Shown here one piece after another: positions 47,869 through 59,165 of a stretch of DNA of 64,000 bases. Within the stretch, counting starts at the first letter, position 1, and each line of letters starts with the position of its first letter. The translations under genes were made by a program, and so were the position numbers. The DNA is from Lactiplantibacillus pentosus (GTDB lineage: Bacteria > Bacillota > Bacilli > Lactobacillales > Lactobacillaceae): contig NZ_CP032757.1 in assembly GCF_003641185.1 (NCBI RefSeq), positions 2,170,001 through 2,234,000 on the forward strand. The letters are read 5' to 3'. The notes below the pieces were generated by a model, which made no database searches, was not told the origin of the DNA, and was given only the letters and a program-made list of their open reading frames with translations.

Positions 47869-48738
47869 TTAAGTCAACTCCTTTCCGGTCAAGGCCATAA
47901 AAGCATCGTTCAACGAGCTAGGGCGATACTCGAAATCAAGCAAATTTGGCTGGCAGATTGTCAAAATCTGTATTGCAGATGCCATATCGGTCGGTAGACA
48001 AATCACTTGATTGCCAGTAACGTGAAACTCGGTCTGTACCAAAGTTGCCAGCACAGTAGGTTGTGCGTTGGGTGCCACCGTCAAGACCAATTGTGGTCGG
48101 CCATAACGTTGCTTGATTTCAGCAGCTGACCCATGTGAACAAACACGGCCATTTGTCATAATATAAACATTATCAGCGGTGTCGGCTTCATCCAAGTAAT
48201 GTGTCGTCAGGACAATTGTCAATTCCTCTCGTTGTTGCAAATCATGCAATAATTGCCAAATTACCGTTCTTGTTTGAATATCTAGCCCAGTAGTCGGTTC
48301 ATCCAAGAACAGAATTTCAGGATGATTGAGTAAGGCCCGTGCAATATCGACTCGCCGTTTCTGACCTCCGGAAAGTGTGCCGTATCGCTGTTGAAAAAAG
48401 CTGGTCAAACCAAATTGTACCCGTAGTTCTGCGACTCGTTGCTTGGGAACATCACGGTATTGTTGGGCACGTAATCGTAAATTTTCTTCAACTGTCAGGG
48501 CATCATCCAGCACACTGCCTTGAAAGACAACGCCTGGCTGACGAGTGCGATTCATCTCAACGGTTCCAGCAGTCGGTGTTAACTGACCAATCAGCAACTT
48601 GATCAACGTACTTTTGCCCGCACCATTCGGCCCTAGAATGGCAGTCATACGACCCGCTTTAATTTTCAGGTTAATATCATTGACCGCAACGTGTTGCTTG
48701 TATACCTTTGTTAAATGCATCGTCGCAAGTAATACCAC
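47869..48738 (-). CDS. ABC transporter ATP-binding protein
   Basis: A 289-aa single ATPase domain: Walker A GPNGAGKST, Q-loop VVFQGSV, signature LSGGQKRR, Walker B EILFLDEPT and switch His in TTHYLDEAD. A C-terminal extension of about 70 aa is typical of drug or lipid export ATPases. The GTG at 48738 is set by GGGAGGTG 6 nt upstream; a frame open to 48777 lacks a ribosome site. First gene of the operon. Confidence 0.92.
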   Translation of the reverse strand: MVLLATMHLTKVYKQHVAVNDINLKIKAGRMTAILGPNGAGKSTLIKLLIGQLTPTAGTVEMNRTRQPGVVFQGSVLDDALTVEENLRLRAQQYRDVPKQRVAELRVQFGLTSFFQQRYGTLSGGQKRRVDIARALLNHPEILFLDEPTTGLDIQTRTVIWQLLHDLQQREELTIVLTTHYLDEADTADNVYIMTNGRVCSHGSAAEIKQRYGRPQLVLTVAPNAQPTVLATLVQTEFHVTGNQVICLPTDMASAIQILTICQPNLLDFEYRPSSLNDAFMALTGKELT

Positions 48739-48804
48739 AATGACCACCTCCCATTTAAATACCGTCAGCTTACACACTAAATACAGATTTGTCTCGTCTT
48801 TTTA

Positions 48805-48838
48805 GCTAAGTCGTCAACTATACCGGCTAAGTGGTCAA
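48805..48838 (-). promoter_or_regulatory. Candidate LytTR operator (21-bp spaced direct repeat)
   Basis: On the minus strand TTGACCACTTAGC (48826-48838) and TTGACGACTTAGC (48805-48817) match at 12 of 13 positions with a 21-bp period, two helical turns, as LytTR dimers prefer. It lies about 70-100 bp before the first gene of an operon encoding a LytTR regulator. The rest of 48839-48968 shows no gene. Confidence 0.6.
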
Positions 48839-48968
48839 ATTTCAGCCATAACCGTCAGCACCATCTAGTCGCCTAACGATTGGATTAGCATACTGGCCCA
48901 TAACGCAACGGCACGATTGAACTAACCCAGGTGCCGGCAGAAAGCAGTCAGTTTCACCCCACGTCCCA

Positions 48969-49010
48969 CAAAAAAAGCCCCCAAGCAGTCCAACACGACC
49001 ACTCAGAGGC
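48969..49010 (-). terminator. Terminator of ileS
   Basis: Minus-strand 14-bp stem GCCTCTGAGTGGTC/GACTGCTTGGGGGC using several G-U pairs, followed by seven T residues. Confidence 0.82.
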
Positions 49011-49036
49011 AATTTTTACATCAAAAAATATTTAGA

Positions 49037-51835
49037 TTAAGCTTCCAAACCAGTTGCAACTGATTCAGGGTAATTCTCACGAACGATGGCGGCACACCGC
49101 GCACAGAGCGTTGGGTAAGCATCGTCACTGCCGACATCCGTCTTGACCATCCGGCAACGGGCACAAACCTCGCCGTCAGCATGGCTAACTTTGATGGCAA
49201 CCGTATCGCCAAAGGCTTCGGCATCAGCGGGTGCATCGCTTAATGCGTGCATATCAAGCGCTGAAACCATCAACATTTGCCGGACATTGGTGTTCAAACC
49301 GTCCAAGAAGTCTTGGGTATCCGCATCCACGTACAAGTCTAAGTGCGCTTCTAGGGATTTCCCAATCAGCTTGGCATCGCGAGCTTCTTCGAGGGCCTTC
49401 AAAACGTCACTCCGAAGATCCATGAACCGTGACCACTGAGCCGTTAATTCGGCACTATTGGCATAGTTTTGAACCGTTGGCATGTCGGTCAATTGCGCAA
49501 ATTCTTCTGGTTCCTTCAAGAATGGCCAAATTTCTTCGGTCGTATGTGGCAACATTGGCGTAAAGAGCTTCGTCAAAGCAACCAGCACGTCGTAGAAGAC
49601 CGTCTGCATCGAACGCCGTGAATGACTGTCTTCCGCATCAATATACATAATATCCTTCGCAATATCCAGGTAGAAGTTGGATAAATCAACCGTTAAGAAG
49701 TTGATCAACTTCTTGTAAATATCGAGGAAGTCATAGTGATCGTAATGATCTTTGATTTCAGCGACAAAGTCATTCAACCGGACAGCCATGTATTGGTCAA
49801 CACTAGCTAAGTCTTCAAATGCGACCCGGTCCTTCTTCGGATCGAAGTCGGTCGTGTTGCCTAACATAAAGCGCACCGTATTCCGGAACTTCTTGTAAGC
49901 ATCCGCGACTTGTTTGAAGCTTTCCATGGAGACCCGCACGTCCGAACTGGTATCAACGGAAGCGACCCACATCCGAACGATTTCAGCACCCATTTGCTTG
50001 ATGACATCTGCAGGGGCAATCGTATTCCCCAGTGACTTACTCATCTTGCGACCCTTGTCATCCAAGGTAAAACCTTGTGATAAGACTTGCTTGTAAGGTG
50101 CATGACCAGAAACCGCCACACTAGTGATCAAACTTGAGTTGAACCAACCACGATATTGGTCGGAGCCTTCCAAATACAGGTCAGCAGGATATTTGAGGTA
50201 TGGCCGTTCCGCTAAGACACCTTGGTGTGACGAACCGGAGTCGAACCAAACATCCATAATATCAGTTTCCTTCGTAAAGGTCCCCTTTGGTGAATGTTCA
50301 TTCGTGTAGCCTTCTGGTAATAAGTCCTTGGCTTCACGTTCAAACCAAATGTTCGACCCGTACTTGCCGAATAAATCAGCCACGTGATTGATGGTTTCTT
50401 CGTCCATGATGGCCGTCCCATCTTCGGCATAGAAGATTGGGAGTGGCACACCCCAGACCCGTTGCCGTGAGATGACCCAGTCACCACGGTCACGAATCAT
50501 GTTGTATAGCCGCTTCTTACCCCATTCTGGGAAGAATTGAACATCGTCCATCGACTTCAGAATTTCGTCACGCATGTCACCGACCGAAGCAAACCATTGT
50601 GGCGTTGCGCGGAAGATGATTGGCTTCTTAGTCCGCCAGTCGAAAGGATAACTATGTTCGTATGGCATGTACTTGAGCAACAAGCCGGCGTCCTTCAATT
50701 TGCCTAGCGCAATTTCGTTGGCATCGTCATAGAAGACACCCGCAAAGTCAGCACCAGCCTCTTCAGTCAGTACCCCTTTGTTGTCGACTGGGGCAAAGAT
50801 TGGCAAACCGTATTTTTGACCGATCCGGTAGTCATCTTCCCCATAGCCAGGTGCGGTATGCACAAGACCAGTACCAGAATCCAAGGTAACGAAATCACCA
50901 AGCATCGTCAATAAGTTGCGGCTATGGTCAAATGGATGTTCACACAAGACGTTTTCGAGTTCAGCACCCTTGACCGTCTTGAGCACTTGAACATCTTCCC
51001 AGCCAAACCGTTCTGCGTTTTCATCCAATAATTCGGCTGCCAACACGAACTTCCGGCTTTCACCAGCTGGTTGAACGACCACGTAATCAAAACTAGCGTC
51101 AACGGTGATCCCTTCAGAGGCTGGAATCGTCCATGGCGTCGTCGTCCAAACCACGAGGTAAGTATCGTCATCTAAGACACCCTTACCGTCGATGACCCGT
51201 TCACCGTAGAAGGCAGATGGTGACGTTACGTCATGATATTCAACTTCGGCTTCTGCCAAGGCTGATTCAGAGGACCATGACCAGAAGACTGGCTTTTTGC
51301 CCCGATAAATCAGGTGGCGCTTAGCGAAGGCCCCAAAGACTCGCACTTGTGCGGCTTCAAATTCAGGCTTCAACGTTAAGTATGGGTTGTCCCATTCGCC
51401 GCTGACCCCTAACCGTTTGAATTCTTCACGTTGGTGGTCAACTTGTTCTAAGGCATACTTGCGACAAAGTTCACGGAATTCATTATCCGACATCTTCTTA
51501 CGGTCGTAGCCAGCTTGTTTCAACTTTTGTTCGATTGGTAGGCCGTGGGTATCCCAACCAGGAACGTACGGTGCCCGGAAGCCATTCATCGATTTATAAC
51601 GAACAATAAAATCCTTCGTAATCTTATTTAAGGCGTGCCCCATGTGGATATCGCCGTTTGCGTATGGCGGGCCATCATGTAAGATAAAGCTTGGCTTACC
51701 TTCATTCAATTTTTGCCGTTGTTCATAGACTTTGTTTTCAGCCCAGAGGTTTTGCCGTTCAACTTCCTTGACCGGTAAGTTCCCACGCATTTTAAACTTG
51801 GTCTTACCGAGGTTTAATGTTTCTTTAACGCGCAT
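49037..51835 (-). CDS. ileS: Isoleucyl-tRNA synthetase
   Basis: A 932-aa class I synthetase. HIGH-type motif [23 protein letters not shown] motif [10 protein letters not shown], editing-domain region [11 protein letters not shown], and a C-terminal zinc-binding part with CARCRMVK and CARCAAIV. Start at 51835 ([14 protein letters not shown]) has AAGGAG at 7 nt; nine further codons upstream are unlikely. Preceded by a T-box leader, so expression should respond to uncharged isoleucine tRNA. Confidence 0.98.
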   Translation of the reverse strand: MRVKETLNLGKTKFKMRGNLPVKEVERQNLWAENKVYEQRQKLNEGKPSFILHDGPPYANGDIHMGHALNKITKDFIVRYKSMNGFRAPYVPGWDTHGLPIEQKLKQAGYDRKKMSDNEFRELCRKYALEQVDHQREEFKRLGVSGEWDNPYLTLKPEFEAAQVRVFGAFAKRHLIYRGKKPVFWSWSSESALAEAEVEYHDVTSPSAFYGERVIDGKGVLDDDTYLVVWTTTPWTIPASEGITVDASFDYVVVQPAGESRKFVLAAELLDENAERFGWEDVQVLKTVKGAELENVLCEHPFDHSRNLLTMLGDFVTLDSGTGLVHTAPGYGEDDYRIGQKYGLPIFAPVDNKGVLTEEAGADFAGVFYDDANEIALGKLKDAGLLLKYMPYEHSYPFDWRTKKPIIFRATPQWFASVGDMRDEILKSMDDVQFFPEWGKKRLYNMIRDRGDWVISRQRVWGVPLPIFYAEDGTAIMDEETINHVADLFGKYGSNIWFEREAKDLLPEGYTNEHSPKGTFTKETDIMDVWFDSGSSHQGVLAERPYLKYPADLYLEGSDQYRGWFNSSLITSVAVSGHAPYKQVLSQGFTLDDKGRKMSKSLGNTIAPADVIKQMGAEIVRMWVASVDTSSDVRVSMESFKQVADAYKKFRNTVRFMLGNTTDFDPKKDRVAFEDLASVDQYMAVRLNDFVAEIKDHYDHYDFLDIYKKLINFLTVDLSNFYLDIAKDIMYIDAEDSHSRRSMQTVFYDVLVALTKLFTPMLPHTTEEIWPFLKEPEEFAQLTDMPTVQNYANSAELTAQWSRFMDLRSDVLKALEEARDAKLIGKSLEAHLDLYVDADTQDFLDGLNTNVRQMLMVSALDMHALSDAPADAEAFGDTVAIKVSHADGEVCARCRMVKTDVGSDDAYPTLCARCAAIVRENYPESVATGLEA

Positions 51836-51884
51836 ACTCTCACTCCTTAAATTTTTTATCAAACAATCATTGGTTTAAAGACAC

Positions 51885-52140
51885 AAAAAAACTCCGCCCA
51901 GCCAGGGACGAAGTTATCGTGGTACCACCCAATTTTAGAATTGTTTAGATTCTCTCTTAGCATGGATAACGTTCATGAGACGGTCACCCTTACTCGCTTC
52001 AGGGTGACGTTCGGAGATGATGGACAACTGATGAAGGGACGACCGCCTTTCCATTATCGGCAGCTCTCTGGGCGTATTCATCAGTGTTGACTGTTCTCCT
52101 CGACACATTCATGTGCTTTAATTGTCTGCAATGATCAGCA
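51885..52140 (-). promoter_or_regulatory. T-box leader of ileS
   Basis: The minus-strand leader holds the T-box core GGGTGGTACCACG (around 51917-51930). It is followed by the terminator stem AACTTCGTCCC/GGGCGGAGTT (51890-51915) and a T-run. Upstream are stem I-like sequences including AGAGAGCTGCCG. This is the usual tRNA-sensing attenuator of synthetase genes. I could not place the specifier codon with certainty; an Ile codon is expected. Confidence 0.92.
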
Positions 52141-52141
52141 C

Positions 52142-52840
52142 TTAGTTAGCCGCGTTGTCATCGTCAGGGAAAATAACCACCGTTTGTTGTGGGGCTTGAT
52201 CCCCACCATCGGCAACTGGGGTTTCACCACTCGTTGCTTCCGTAATTTCAACGGTTGCTTCTGAGTTTACGCTCGCATCCCCCGAGTTGTCAAGACTATC
52301 TTCCTTCAAAACGTGTTGAATTTCAGTATAGTCTGCGGTATTGGTCTCGCTAAGTAGTTGGTCCCAATCCTTGCTCTTAACCACTTCCAATTGTGATTCT
52401 AACATCACTTGGAGGCGTTGACGGAAGACCCGTGTTTGTTTCTTCAAATCGTCCGTTTCAACAGATAAGCGCTTGGCCTTTTGTGAAGCGTCGTCAATCA
52501 TTTGGTTCGACTTGTCAGTGGCTTCACTGACAATGTCAGAAGCTTGCTTTTGGGCTTCCCGGGTAATGATGTCGGCTTCTTTCTTCGAGTTGGTCTTAAC
52601 CTTATCAGCAGCTTCTTGGGCCACTAAAATCGACTGGTTCAAAGAATCTTTTAATTCGTTGAAATACTTCAACTTGCCTTCACTCGCGTCTAAACGTTCT
52701 TGGAGGTCCTTATTTTGTTTTAAGGTAATTTGATAGTCTTTGATAATCTGTTCCAGAAAATCATTGACCTCATCAATATTGTAACCACGTAGTTTCGTTG
52801 AAAACTCTTTGTTATGAATGTCATCCGGACTTAACACCAT
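52142..52840 (-). CDS. divIVA: Cell division initiation protein DivIVA
   Basis: A 232-aa membrane-curvature-binding coiled-coil protein that marks poles and septum. The N-terminal lipid-binding domain reads MVLSPDDIHNKEFSTKLRGY, then NIDEVNDFLEQI and a long coiled coil to about residue 165. An acidic Ser/Thr/Glu-rich tail of about 60 residues follows. It ends the division cluster; the ileS T-box begins at its stop codon. Confidence 0.96.
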   Translation of the reverse strand: MVLSPDDIHNKEFSTKLRGYNIDEVNDFLEQIIKDYQITLKQNKDLQERLDASEGKLKYFNELKDSLNQSILVAQEAADKVKTNSKKEADIITREAQKQASDIVSEATDKSNQMIDDASQKAKRLSVETDDLKKQTRVFRQRLQVMLESQLEVVKSKDWDQLLSETNTADYTEIQHVLKEDSLDNSGDASVNSEATVEITEATSGETPVADGGDQAPQQTVVIFPDDDNAAN

Positions 52841-52857
52841 TAGAATTCCTCCAATAT

Positions 52858-53643
52858 TTATTTACTATGAATAATATTTAACGTTATTCGCAGTCGCGCC
52901 TTCTTGGTCTCGCCGCTGATTTCGGCGAGTCGCACGCGGCCATAGTGGTTCACACTAAGCATATCGAGTAGCGCCAATTCATAATCGGCTTTAGGCAACT
53001 CTGCCCAGTTCAGGCGGACCTTGCCACCCTCGATCAATTCCTTAGCGTGATGCCGCGACAAGTTGAATGCGGCTTTGATGATACTATCCGCGCGTAGTGA
53101 GCTGACCGTCGTTGTGACAGGTTCCCAGTCATCTTCACGAGCAATTACTTCGGATCCTGCAACCGCCGTTAGATGCACTTTCGTCTTACCAAACCGATCA
53201 ATCTGATCATTAAAGTAATCCGCCATCTCAGACTCACACACAAACTGCCAGTGCTCACCATCAGTGATAATATCACCAAAGACATCCCGCTCTACGCCGG
53301 CATTTGCCAACGTTCCCAGTATTTGACCATGTTTGAGCGTCGCAAACTTGACTGGGTAGACAATGTTGAATAATGTGATTTGAAAATCTGCGGCCTCGGG
53401 TTCGTAATATGGCGGATAAAATAAGATCCGCTGCAATTCTGCACCCTCAAAACCGCCGTACGCGCGCATCCGTACATCATCCAGCTGGTTAGCCAGTGTC
53501 TGGGCAATGTACACTTGACGTGGGTTCAAAAACGCCGTTAAGATCGGTCGGTACTGGTCCGCAACTTGGCGGAGCCACCCCGTGACCTGTTCAATAAATG
53601 GGGCTTCACTATCGCGAAAATGTTGTTTTAGATTATCATTCAC
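52858..53643 (-). CDS. ylmH: S4-domain RNA-binding protein YlmH
   Basis: A 261-aa protein of the YlmH family, encoded between yggT and divIVA in Firmicutes. The C-terminal S4 RNA-binding domain covers about residues 180-240 (LRADSIIKAAFNLSRHHAKE, then LIEGGKVRLNW). Family members have been linked to division and to ribosome-associated quality control. GTG start after GAGGATAG. Confidence 0.94.
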   Translation of the reverse strand: MNDNLKQHFRDSEAPFIEQVTGWLRQVADQYRPILTAFLNPRQVYIAQTLANQLDDVRMRAYGGFEGAELQRILFYPPYYEPEAADFQITLFNIVYPVKFATLKHGQILGTLANAGVERDVFGDIITDGEHWQFVCESEMADYFNDQIDRFGKTKVHLTAVAGSEVIAREDDWEPVTTTVSSLRADSIIKAAFNLSRHHAKELIEGGKVRLNWAELPKADYELALLDMLSVNHYGRVRLAEISGETKKARLRITLNIIHSK

Positions 53644-53666
53644 GATACTATCCTCGTTATCTTAAT

Positions 53667-53921
53667 TTAATACGTCAAAAAGCTTAATAGGTAAAACAAG
53701 CCACTTTCAGCAAATTGGAGCACTAACAGCGCAATGATTGGTGAAAAATCCAACCCGGCAATTGCGGGAATGAAGCGCCGAAAAATACTGAGAAATGGTT
53801 CACAGATCTGTCCTAAAAATTGCCCGATGCGCGTATTATAGGCACCTGGGAACCAAGACATCAGAATGTAAACCACAATGGCTAATTGGTACAGTTGAAA
53901 TAACCGACTAATAATCGTCAC
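53667..53921 (-). CDS. YggT family membrane protein (YlmG)
   Basis: An 84-aa protein with two hydrophobic segments around the conserved loop FLGQICEPFLSIFRRFIPAI. YggT/YlmG proteins sit beside sepF in Firmicutes and are implicated in division or membrane organisation. Gene spacing to sepF is 20 bp. Confidence 0.92.
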   Translation of the reverse strand: MTIISRLFQLYQLAIVVYILMSWFPGAYNTRIGQFLGQICEPFLSIFRRFIPAIAGLDFSPIIALLVLQFAESGLFYLLSFLTY

Positions 53922-53941
53922 TAACAGAGGCCACTCACTCC

Positions 53942-54364
53942 TTATAATTTGCTGGAATCAAACTGACTAGTTGTGCTTCCTGACACTTCGTAGTTTTCTG
54001 GAATGCAAAGGAAAATCTCGTCGCCGATGCGTTCGATCTCGCCATTGATGGCAAAGACCGTCCCAGTCAGAAAATCAACGATCCGGCGTGCCATCTCATC
54101 ATCCACGTGGTCAAAATTCACGATCACGGCTTGATTTTTAAGCAATTGGGTCGCAATTTCCTTAACATCCGAATAAATTTTCGGTTCGAATAAGGCGATT
54201 TTACTATTCACTGATTTACCACCTTGCATGGGAACAACTTTCGGTGTCGAACGCGTGTTGGTCGCTGGTTCAGTGGGGGCCGCCGCTTGTGAAGCTTGGG
54301 TCGGTTCCTCATACTGATCATCAGAATCTCCAACACCAAAAAAGTTACTAATGAATCCGGCCAT
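53942..54364 (-). CDS. sepF: Cell division protein SepF
   Basis: A 140-aa FtsZ-bundling and membrane-tethering protein. The short N-terminal amphipathic helix (MAGFISNFFGV) is followed by a variable linker and the conserved C-terminal domain (KIALFEPKIYSDVKEIATQL, then VIVNFDHVDDEMARRIVDFL). It lies 23 bp after ftsZ. Confidence 0.95.
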   Translation of the reverse strand: MAGFISNFFGVGDSDDQYEEPTQASQAAAPTEPATNTRSTPKVVPMQGGKSVNSKIALFEPKIYSDVKEIATQLLKNQAVIVNFDHVDDEMARRIVDFLTGTVFAINGEIERIGDEIFLCIPENYEVSGSTTSQFDSSKL

Positions 54365-54387
54365 ATGCTTGCGCTCCCTTCACTGTC

Positions 54388-55674
54388 TTACTTACGCCGA
54401 CGCTTGAAGAATGGTGGCGTATCTAGTGAATCACCACTGTTGTCATCCTTGCTGTCGTCAGCTTGTGAATTATCATTAAAAACATCAAAATCTGTCTTTT
54501 CAACGTTGTTAAATTCTTGACCATTGTTGACTGGCCGTGAATTGTTTGGTTCGCGCCGGATATCCCAGTTACCGAATGGATCGTCAGCTTGAGATTCACT
54601 TGGTTGAGCCGCTTCGCTAGTTGCGGGTTGGTCTGTTGAGTTGTTGCTAAACATCCCACCACGTTGTTGGCTAGCAGCAGTCCGAGTTGATTGGTTACCC
54701 AATTTGAGTTCCCGTTGCTTCTGGTCGATACCAGTCGCAATGACCGTCACCCGAACTTCATCGCCTAAGCTTTCATCAATCGACGTCCCAAAGATAATAT
54801 TAACTTCGGTCGTTGCAGCTTGGCTCACGATGTCTGAAGCAGCTTGTGCTTCATATAAGGACATGTCGGGACCACCCGTGATGTTCAATAAGACTTGTTC
54901 GGCACCATCGATTGAAACTTCCAATAATGGTGATGAAATGGCTTGTTTCGTCGCATCGGCAGTCCGATTTTCGCCAGTGGCAGAACCGATTCCCATCAAT
55001 GCGGAACCTTGGTTTTGCATGACCGTCTTGACATCCGCAAAGTCCAAGTTGACGTAGCCTGGTGAAGTAATCAAATCAGAGATCCCTTGAACCCCTTGAC
55101 GTAAGACGTTATCGGCTTCTTGGAAGGCTTCCATCATTGGGGTCTTCTTATCAACGATTTCAAGCAAGCGGTTATTGGCAATGACGATCAACGTATCGAC
55201 GTTGTCCTTCATTTGGGCAATCCCTTCCGCCGCATTGCGTGCCCGCTTCGGGCCTTCAAACGTAAATGGACGTGTAACCACACCAACTGTTAAAGCGCCT
55301 GAATCCTTAGCGATTTTAGCCACTACGGGTGCAGCACCGTTACCAGTACCACCGCCCATTCCGGCAGTGACGAAGACCATGTCAGCGCCCTGTAAGGCTT
55401 CCGTCAAGGCTTCTTCACTTTCTTGTGCTGCTTTGGAACCAACATCAGGATTGGAACCAGCGCCAAGTCCTCGTGTTAATTTCGGTCCAAGCTGAATCTT
55501 AGTCTCAGCATTGGATGTTTGTAATGCTTGTACATCGGTGTTTGCAACGATAAATTCGACGCCCTTGACGTCTTCTGCAATCATCCGGTTAACGGCGTTT
55601 CCACCACCGCCACCGACACCAATGACTTTAATATTAGCCCCTGAGTTCTGGGTTGAATCTAAAGAAAATTCCAT
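54388..55674 (-). CDS. ftsZ: Cell division GTPase FtsZ
   Basis: A 428-aa tubulin homologue forming the division ring. [13 protein letters not shown] near residues 19-31, the tubulin signature GGGTGNG at 107-113, and the T7 loop [12 protein letters not shown] Gln/Asn/Asp-rich linker leads to the C-terminal peptide [11 protein letters not shown], which binds FtsA, SepF and others. Follows ftsA by 30 bp. Confidence 0.98.
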   Translation of the reverse strand: MEFSLDSTQNSGANIKVIGVGGGGGNAVNRMIAEDVKGVEFIVANTDVQALQTSNAETKIQLGPKLTRGLGAGSNPDVGSKAAQESEEALTEALQGADMVFVTAGMGGGTGNGAAPVVAKIAKDSGALTVGVVTRPFTFEGPKRARNAAEGIAQMKDNVDTLIVIANNRLLEIVDKKTPMMEAFQEADNVLRQGVQGISDLITSPGYVNLDFADVKTVMQNQGSALMGIGSATGENRTADATKQAISSPLLEVSIDGAEQVLLNITGGPDMSLYEAQAASDIVSQAATTEVNIIFGTSIDESLGDEVRVTVIATGIDQKQRELKLGNQSTRTAASQQRGGMFSNNSTDQPATSEAAQPSESQADDPFGNWDIRREPNNSRPVNNGQEFNNVEKTDFDVFNDNSQADDSKDDNSGDSLDTPPFFKRRRK

Positions 55675-55704
55675 GTTTTTTCCTCCGTCATTTCTATCCG
55701 ATTA

Positions 55705-57051
55705 TTAATCAAAGAAGTGGTTGAAGAAGCCCTTGACCCGTTCAACGGTCCCCTTATGATTTGGATCAGCCTGTTTCGGTTGCTCCTGTTTAACTGGCTG
55801 TTTTTTAGTTGTTTGTTTCGGTTGTGGCGCGGTTGGTTCTGGTGCTGGTGTTACTTCTGAGAATTCTCGAGCAACACTCGCACGAGTATCTCCCGTCAAG
55901 GCACTCTTCACGAGCAACGTGACATCACTTAAAGCCGCTTGGTATTTGATAACAGCTAACGCTTCATCAAATGACGGATGCCTTAAGCCCATCTGGTTAG
56001 GTGTGAAGACCCGGACCCGCGTGCCAAAACGCTGTGAAGCAAGGTCCGTAATGCCAGGGATCGCGGCAACACCACCTGTTAACACGATGCCACCTGGCAA
56101 TTCCAGAGCCCGAATCTCATCCAAATGTTGTTTGACCTTGTCGAAAATCTGATCAAGCCGTGCTTCGATGATTTCTGCTAAGTATTGCTCACTGATTTGT
56201 TCGGGGGTACTCTGCCCAACAACATCGACTGGAAATAGCTCATCATCCGAGGCCTGCTGAGCATCGGCATAGCCATAGTCTCGTTTGAGTTTTTCGGCAT
56301 TTTCAATCGACGTATTCAAAACGACTGAGATATCCTTCGTAATATACTGGCCGCCTTCTTGATCAACATAAGTATATTTGAGTTGGTGATCATGGATGAC
56401 CGCAGCGGTCGTTTGACCACCACCCATATCAACGATGATCGAACCAAAATCCTGTTCACCATCATTCAACACGAGTGAGCTCAACGCTAAGGGGGCAATC
56501 ACGATTTGTTCAATCTGAAGGCCGGCCTTTTCGAGTGCCTTACGGGTGTTGTGAATGATCGTTTTCGGACCAGTAAACAGTGTCCCGTGCATTTCAAGCC
56601 GGACACCGACCATTCCGCGTGGATCCTTGATGCCATCAAAGCCATCAACGACGAATTCTTCTGGAATGACATCTAAGACTTCCCGTTCTGGTGGCAAGCT
56701 TTGAACTAATGCGGCCGCCGCAACGTTTTGGACATCTTCATTATTAATTTCTTTGGATTCATCCGCGACAGCAATCATGCCACGGCAACGTTCAATTTTG
56801 ACCAGGTTAGCGGGAACTCCCGCAATCACCTTTTTTATTTCGATACTTGCTTTTTCTTCAGCTTGGCGTACTGCTGATCGAATCGTTTCGGCCGCCTTGT
56901 CAATATCGACAATGACCCCACGACTTAAACCATTAGAACGTGCGCTTCCCACACCAATAACGTTCATTTGCCCTTTAACACGTTCAGCAACAATGACTTT
57001 TATTGAGGTGGTCCCTATATCAAGTCCGACATAAATTCCTGAATTATCCAT
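55705..57051 (-). CDS. ftsA: Cell division protein FtsA
   Basis: A 448-aa actin-like ATPase linking FtsZ to the membrane. Phosphate-1 motif YVGLDIGTTSIKVI, phosphate-2 IIVDMGGGQTTAAVI and the adenosine motif GGIVLTGGVAAIPG are present. A Pro/Gln-rich linker precedes the C-terminal amphipathic helix (ERVKGFFNHFF). AGGAGG lies upstream of the ATG. Confidence 0.98.
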   Translation of the reverse strand: MDNSGIYVGLDIGTTSIKVIVAERVKGQMNVIGVGSARSNGLSRGVIVDIDKAAETIRSAVRQAEEKASIEIKKVIAGVPANLVKIERCRGMIAVADESKEINNEDVQNVAAAALVQSLPPEREVLDVIPEEFVVDGFDGIKDPRGMVGVRLEMHGTLFTGPKTIIHNTRKALEKAGLQIEQIVIAPLALSSLVLNDGEQDFGSIIVDMGGGQTTAAVIHDHQLKYTYVDQEGGQYITKDISVVLNTSIENAEKLKRDYGYADAQQASDDELFPVDVVGQSTPEQISEQYLAEIIEARLDQIFDKVKQHLDEIRALELPGGIVLTGGVAAIPGITDLASQRFGTRVRVFTPNQMGLRHPSFDEALAVIKYQAALSDVTLLVKSALTGDTRASVAREFSEVTPAPEPTAPQPKQTTKKQPVKQEQPKQADPNHKGTVERVKGFFNHFFD

Positions 57052-57167
57052 AATAGAGGAACCTCCTAGTAATTTACATAAATATTCAAGGATTCGCTGA
57101 CATATCCAGTTAATCCCTAGTTTACCATATCCTAAGCGCTTTTAAAAAGGTCACACTTAGCATTCTA

Positions 57168-58043
57168 TCAATTATTCTGATTCTTGAACGGATAGGAGTA
57201 AGCTCCCACCTCAAGATTGATGACACCCTTGGACTTCATCTTGGCTGAAATCCCCGGATAATAGGCCATCTTGCTAGCAAAAGTACTGATGGTCGCATAC
57301 ACTTCATTGCCATCATTCATATACAAGTGGACCCGTTCCGGATTCGATTTGTTCGGTGCAAACTTGATTTCAGAGATATTATGTTTGACCGCGGATGATA
57401 ACTTCGCGTATTGGGCAATCATTTTCTCAAGCCGCTGACCACTCTTGAAATTGGCATAGATCGGCGAACCACCACCGGGCTGCGAATAAGTGCCCTTTAA
57501 AATCAACCCGTTCTCCAAGATGCGCCGGTAGTGTTGACCGGTTGATAGATAACCAGCGATGCGAATCTCTTTGACCGTCACTCGTACCCGATTATAACCA
57601 ACTAACTGCGTGGTTACCTTGCCAATCTGAGGTTGCGCGTGGCGGGCGCGTTTGGTCGTCTGTTGATCATGACCAATCACGGACCAAAGTGCGACGCCAG
57701 TATCGATCTTAGTGGCCGTTTTGACCTGAGCTGTCGTTAGCTGGTTGGTCCCACGAACTGTGACCGCTTGAACATGGCTTAGTGGTGAGATAAAGTAGCC
57801 GGCAACCGCCGCACCAACTAAAAAGATACTCATCAGAATCGCGACCCGCTTGAACAGTAGCCGCCGCCGCTGCGTTTTCAGCTTGGGCAACTTATCACCG
57901 ATTCGGAGTCGTTTACCCGACCACCGATGATGGCGCTTCTGTTCGGCACGTTGGTTCTCGGCCGCTTCACGCTGAAACCGTTCCCATGGGGTGAGCTGCT
58001 CCGGGTGCTCGCGTTCTTTCGGCTTTTTACGGAAAATGGCCAT
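57168..58043 (-). CDS. divIB: Cell division protein DivIB/FtsQ
   Basis: About 291 aa, single-pass membrane protein of the divisome. A basic cytoplasmic N-terminus of about 70 residues is followed by one membrane segment ([19 protein letters not shown]), the POTRA domain ([20 protein letters not shown]) and the beta domain. Start at 58043 ([12 protein letters not shown]) after AAAGGGTGGG; a GTG at 58052 is also possible. Between murG and ftsA, as usual in lactobacilli. Confidence 0.94.
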   Translation of the reverse strand: MAIFRKKPKEREHPEQLTPWERFQREAAENQRAEQKRHHRWSGKRLRIGDKLPKLKTQRRRLLFKRVAILMSIFLVGAAVAGYFISPLSHVQAVTVRGTNQLTTAQVKTATKIDTGVALWSVIGHDQQTTKRARHAQPQIGKVTTQLVGYNRVRVTVKEIRIAGYLSTGQHYRRILENGLILKGTYSQPGGGSPIYANFKSGQRLEKMIAQYAKLSSAVKHNISEIKFAPNKSNPERVHLYMNDGNEVYATISTFASKMAYYPGISAKMKSKGVINLEVGAYSYPFKNQNN

Positions 58044-58067
58044 CACACCCACCCTTTCACTCTAATC

Positions 58068-59165
58068 TCAGTGCGACTTAACGACTGATTCTAAAACATG
58101 TAATAATTGGTCCGCTGCATCTGGCATCCCAAGCTTCTTGGCATTTGCTGCCATGGCTTCACGGTGCGTGCTGCTCTGCAATAATCGATCCAAAGCTGCG
58201 ACCAGTGTTGCCCCGGTCAAGTCCGATTCTTTAATCAGTTCAGCAGCACCCGCATTAACAAGGCTCTGAGCATTCTTAGTTTGATGGTCGTTCGTCACGT
58301 ATGGGCTTGGCACCAAAATCGATGGAATGCCCAACGCCGTAATTTCCGCAATACTGGTTGCGCCGGCCCGGCCAAGAATCACGGCTACCTCAGGCAAAAT
58401 TGCAGGCATATTTTTGATATACGGTACGATTTTAACATTCGGTGCCAAGGCTGTCGCGGACAAGCCATCCTTAATCTTGTCATAATGAACCTGACCCGTT
58501 ACGAAGAGCGTCTGATAATCGCGCTTGTCCAGCTCAGGTAAGGCTTCAACGGCCGCAGCATTGATCCGTGCGGCCCCCCGACTACCTCCAAAAATCAAAG
58601 CCGTCGGAATTTCAGGATCTAACTCAAACTGGGCCAACGCACCAGTCTTCTTGATATTCGCGACTTGTTGGGCGCGGGGGTTACCCGTCATGACCACTTT
58701 TTGCTCTGGAAATTGTGACCGGGCACTCTCAAACGAAATCGCAATTTTGTCGACGAAGCGACTCAAAAACTTGTTCGTCACTCCGACCACGGAGTTTTGT
58801 TCGTGAATGACCGTTGGAATATGCATTTGGCTGGCTGCAAATACGACAGCCCCACTGACATAACCCCCAGTACCAACCACGACATCCGGTTTAAACGCCT
58901 TGATATATTTGCGAGCCGTGACCACACTCTTTAAGAACAGGTAGACCGTCTTCACATTTTGTAAGGATAACGACCGTTTGAAGCCTTGAATCTTGATCGT
59001 TTTAAAATCAATCCCGCGTTCGGGCACGATTCGGCTTTCCAGTCCGCGATGAGTTCCAACGAACTGTACTTGAGCTTCTGGATCGTGTGCTTTAAGCGCG
59101 TCGATCAGCGCCAAGGCGGGGTAGATGTGACCACCAGTTCCACCGCCAGAAATCATTAGTCGCAT
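58068..59165 (-). CDS. murG: UDP-GlcNAc--lipid I GlcNAc transferase MurG
   Basis: A 365-aa GT28 enzyme converting lipid I to lipid II at the inner membrane face. N-terminal [27 protein letters not shown], and the donor-binding region [20 protein letters not shown] are present. The ATG overlaps the murD stop by one base (TAATG), so the two are coupled. Confidence 0.98.
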   Translation of the reverse strand: MRLMISGGGTGGHIYPALALIDALKAHDPEAQVQFVGTHRGLESRIVPERGIDFKTIKIQGFKRSLSLQNVKTVYLFLKSVVTARKYIKAFKPDVVVGTGGYVSGAVVFAASQMHIPTVIHEQNSVVGVTNKFLSRFVDKIAISFESARSQFPEQKVVMTGNPRAQQVANIKKTGALAQFELDPEIPTALIFGGSRGAARINAAAVEALPELDKRDYQTLFVTGQVHYDKIKDGLSATALAPNVKIVPYIKNMPAILPEVAVILGRAGATSIAEITALGIPSILVPSPYVTNDHQTKNAQSLVNAGAAELIKESDLTGATLVAALDRLLQSSTHREAMAANAKKLGMPDAADQLLHVLESVVKSH

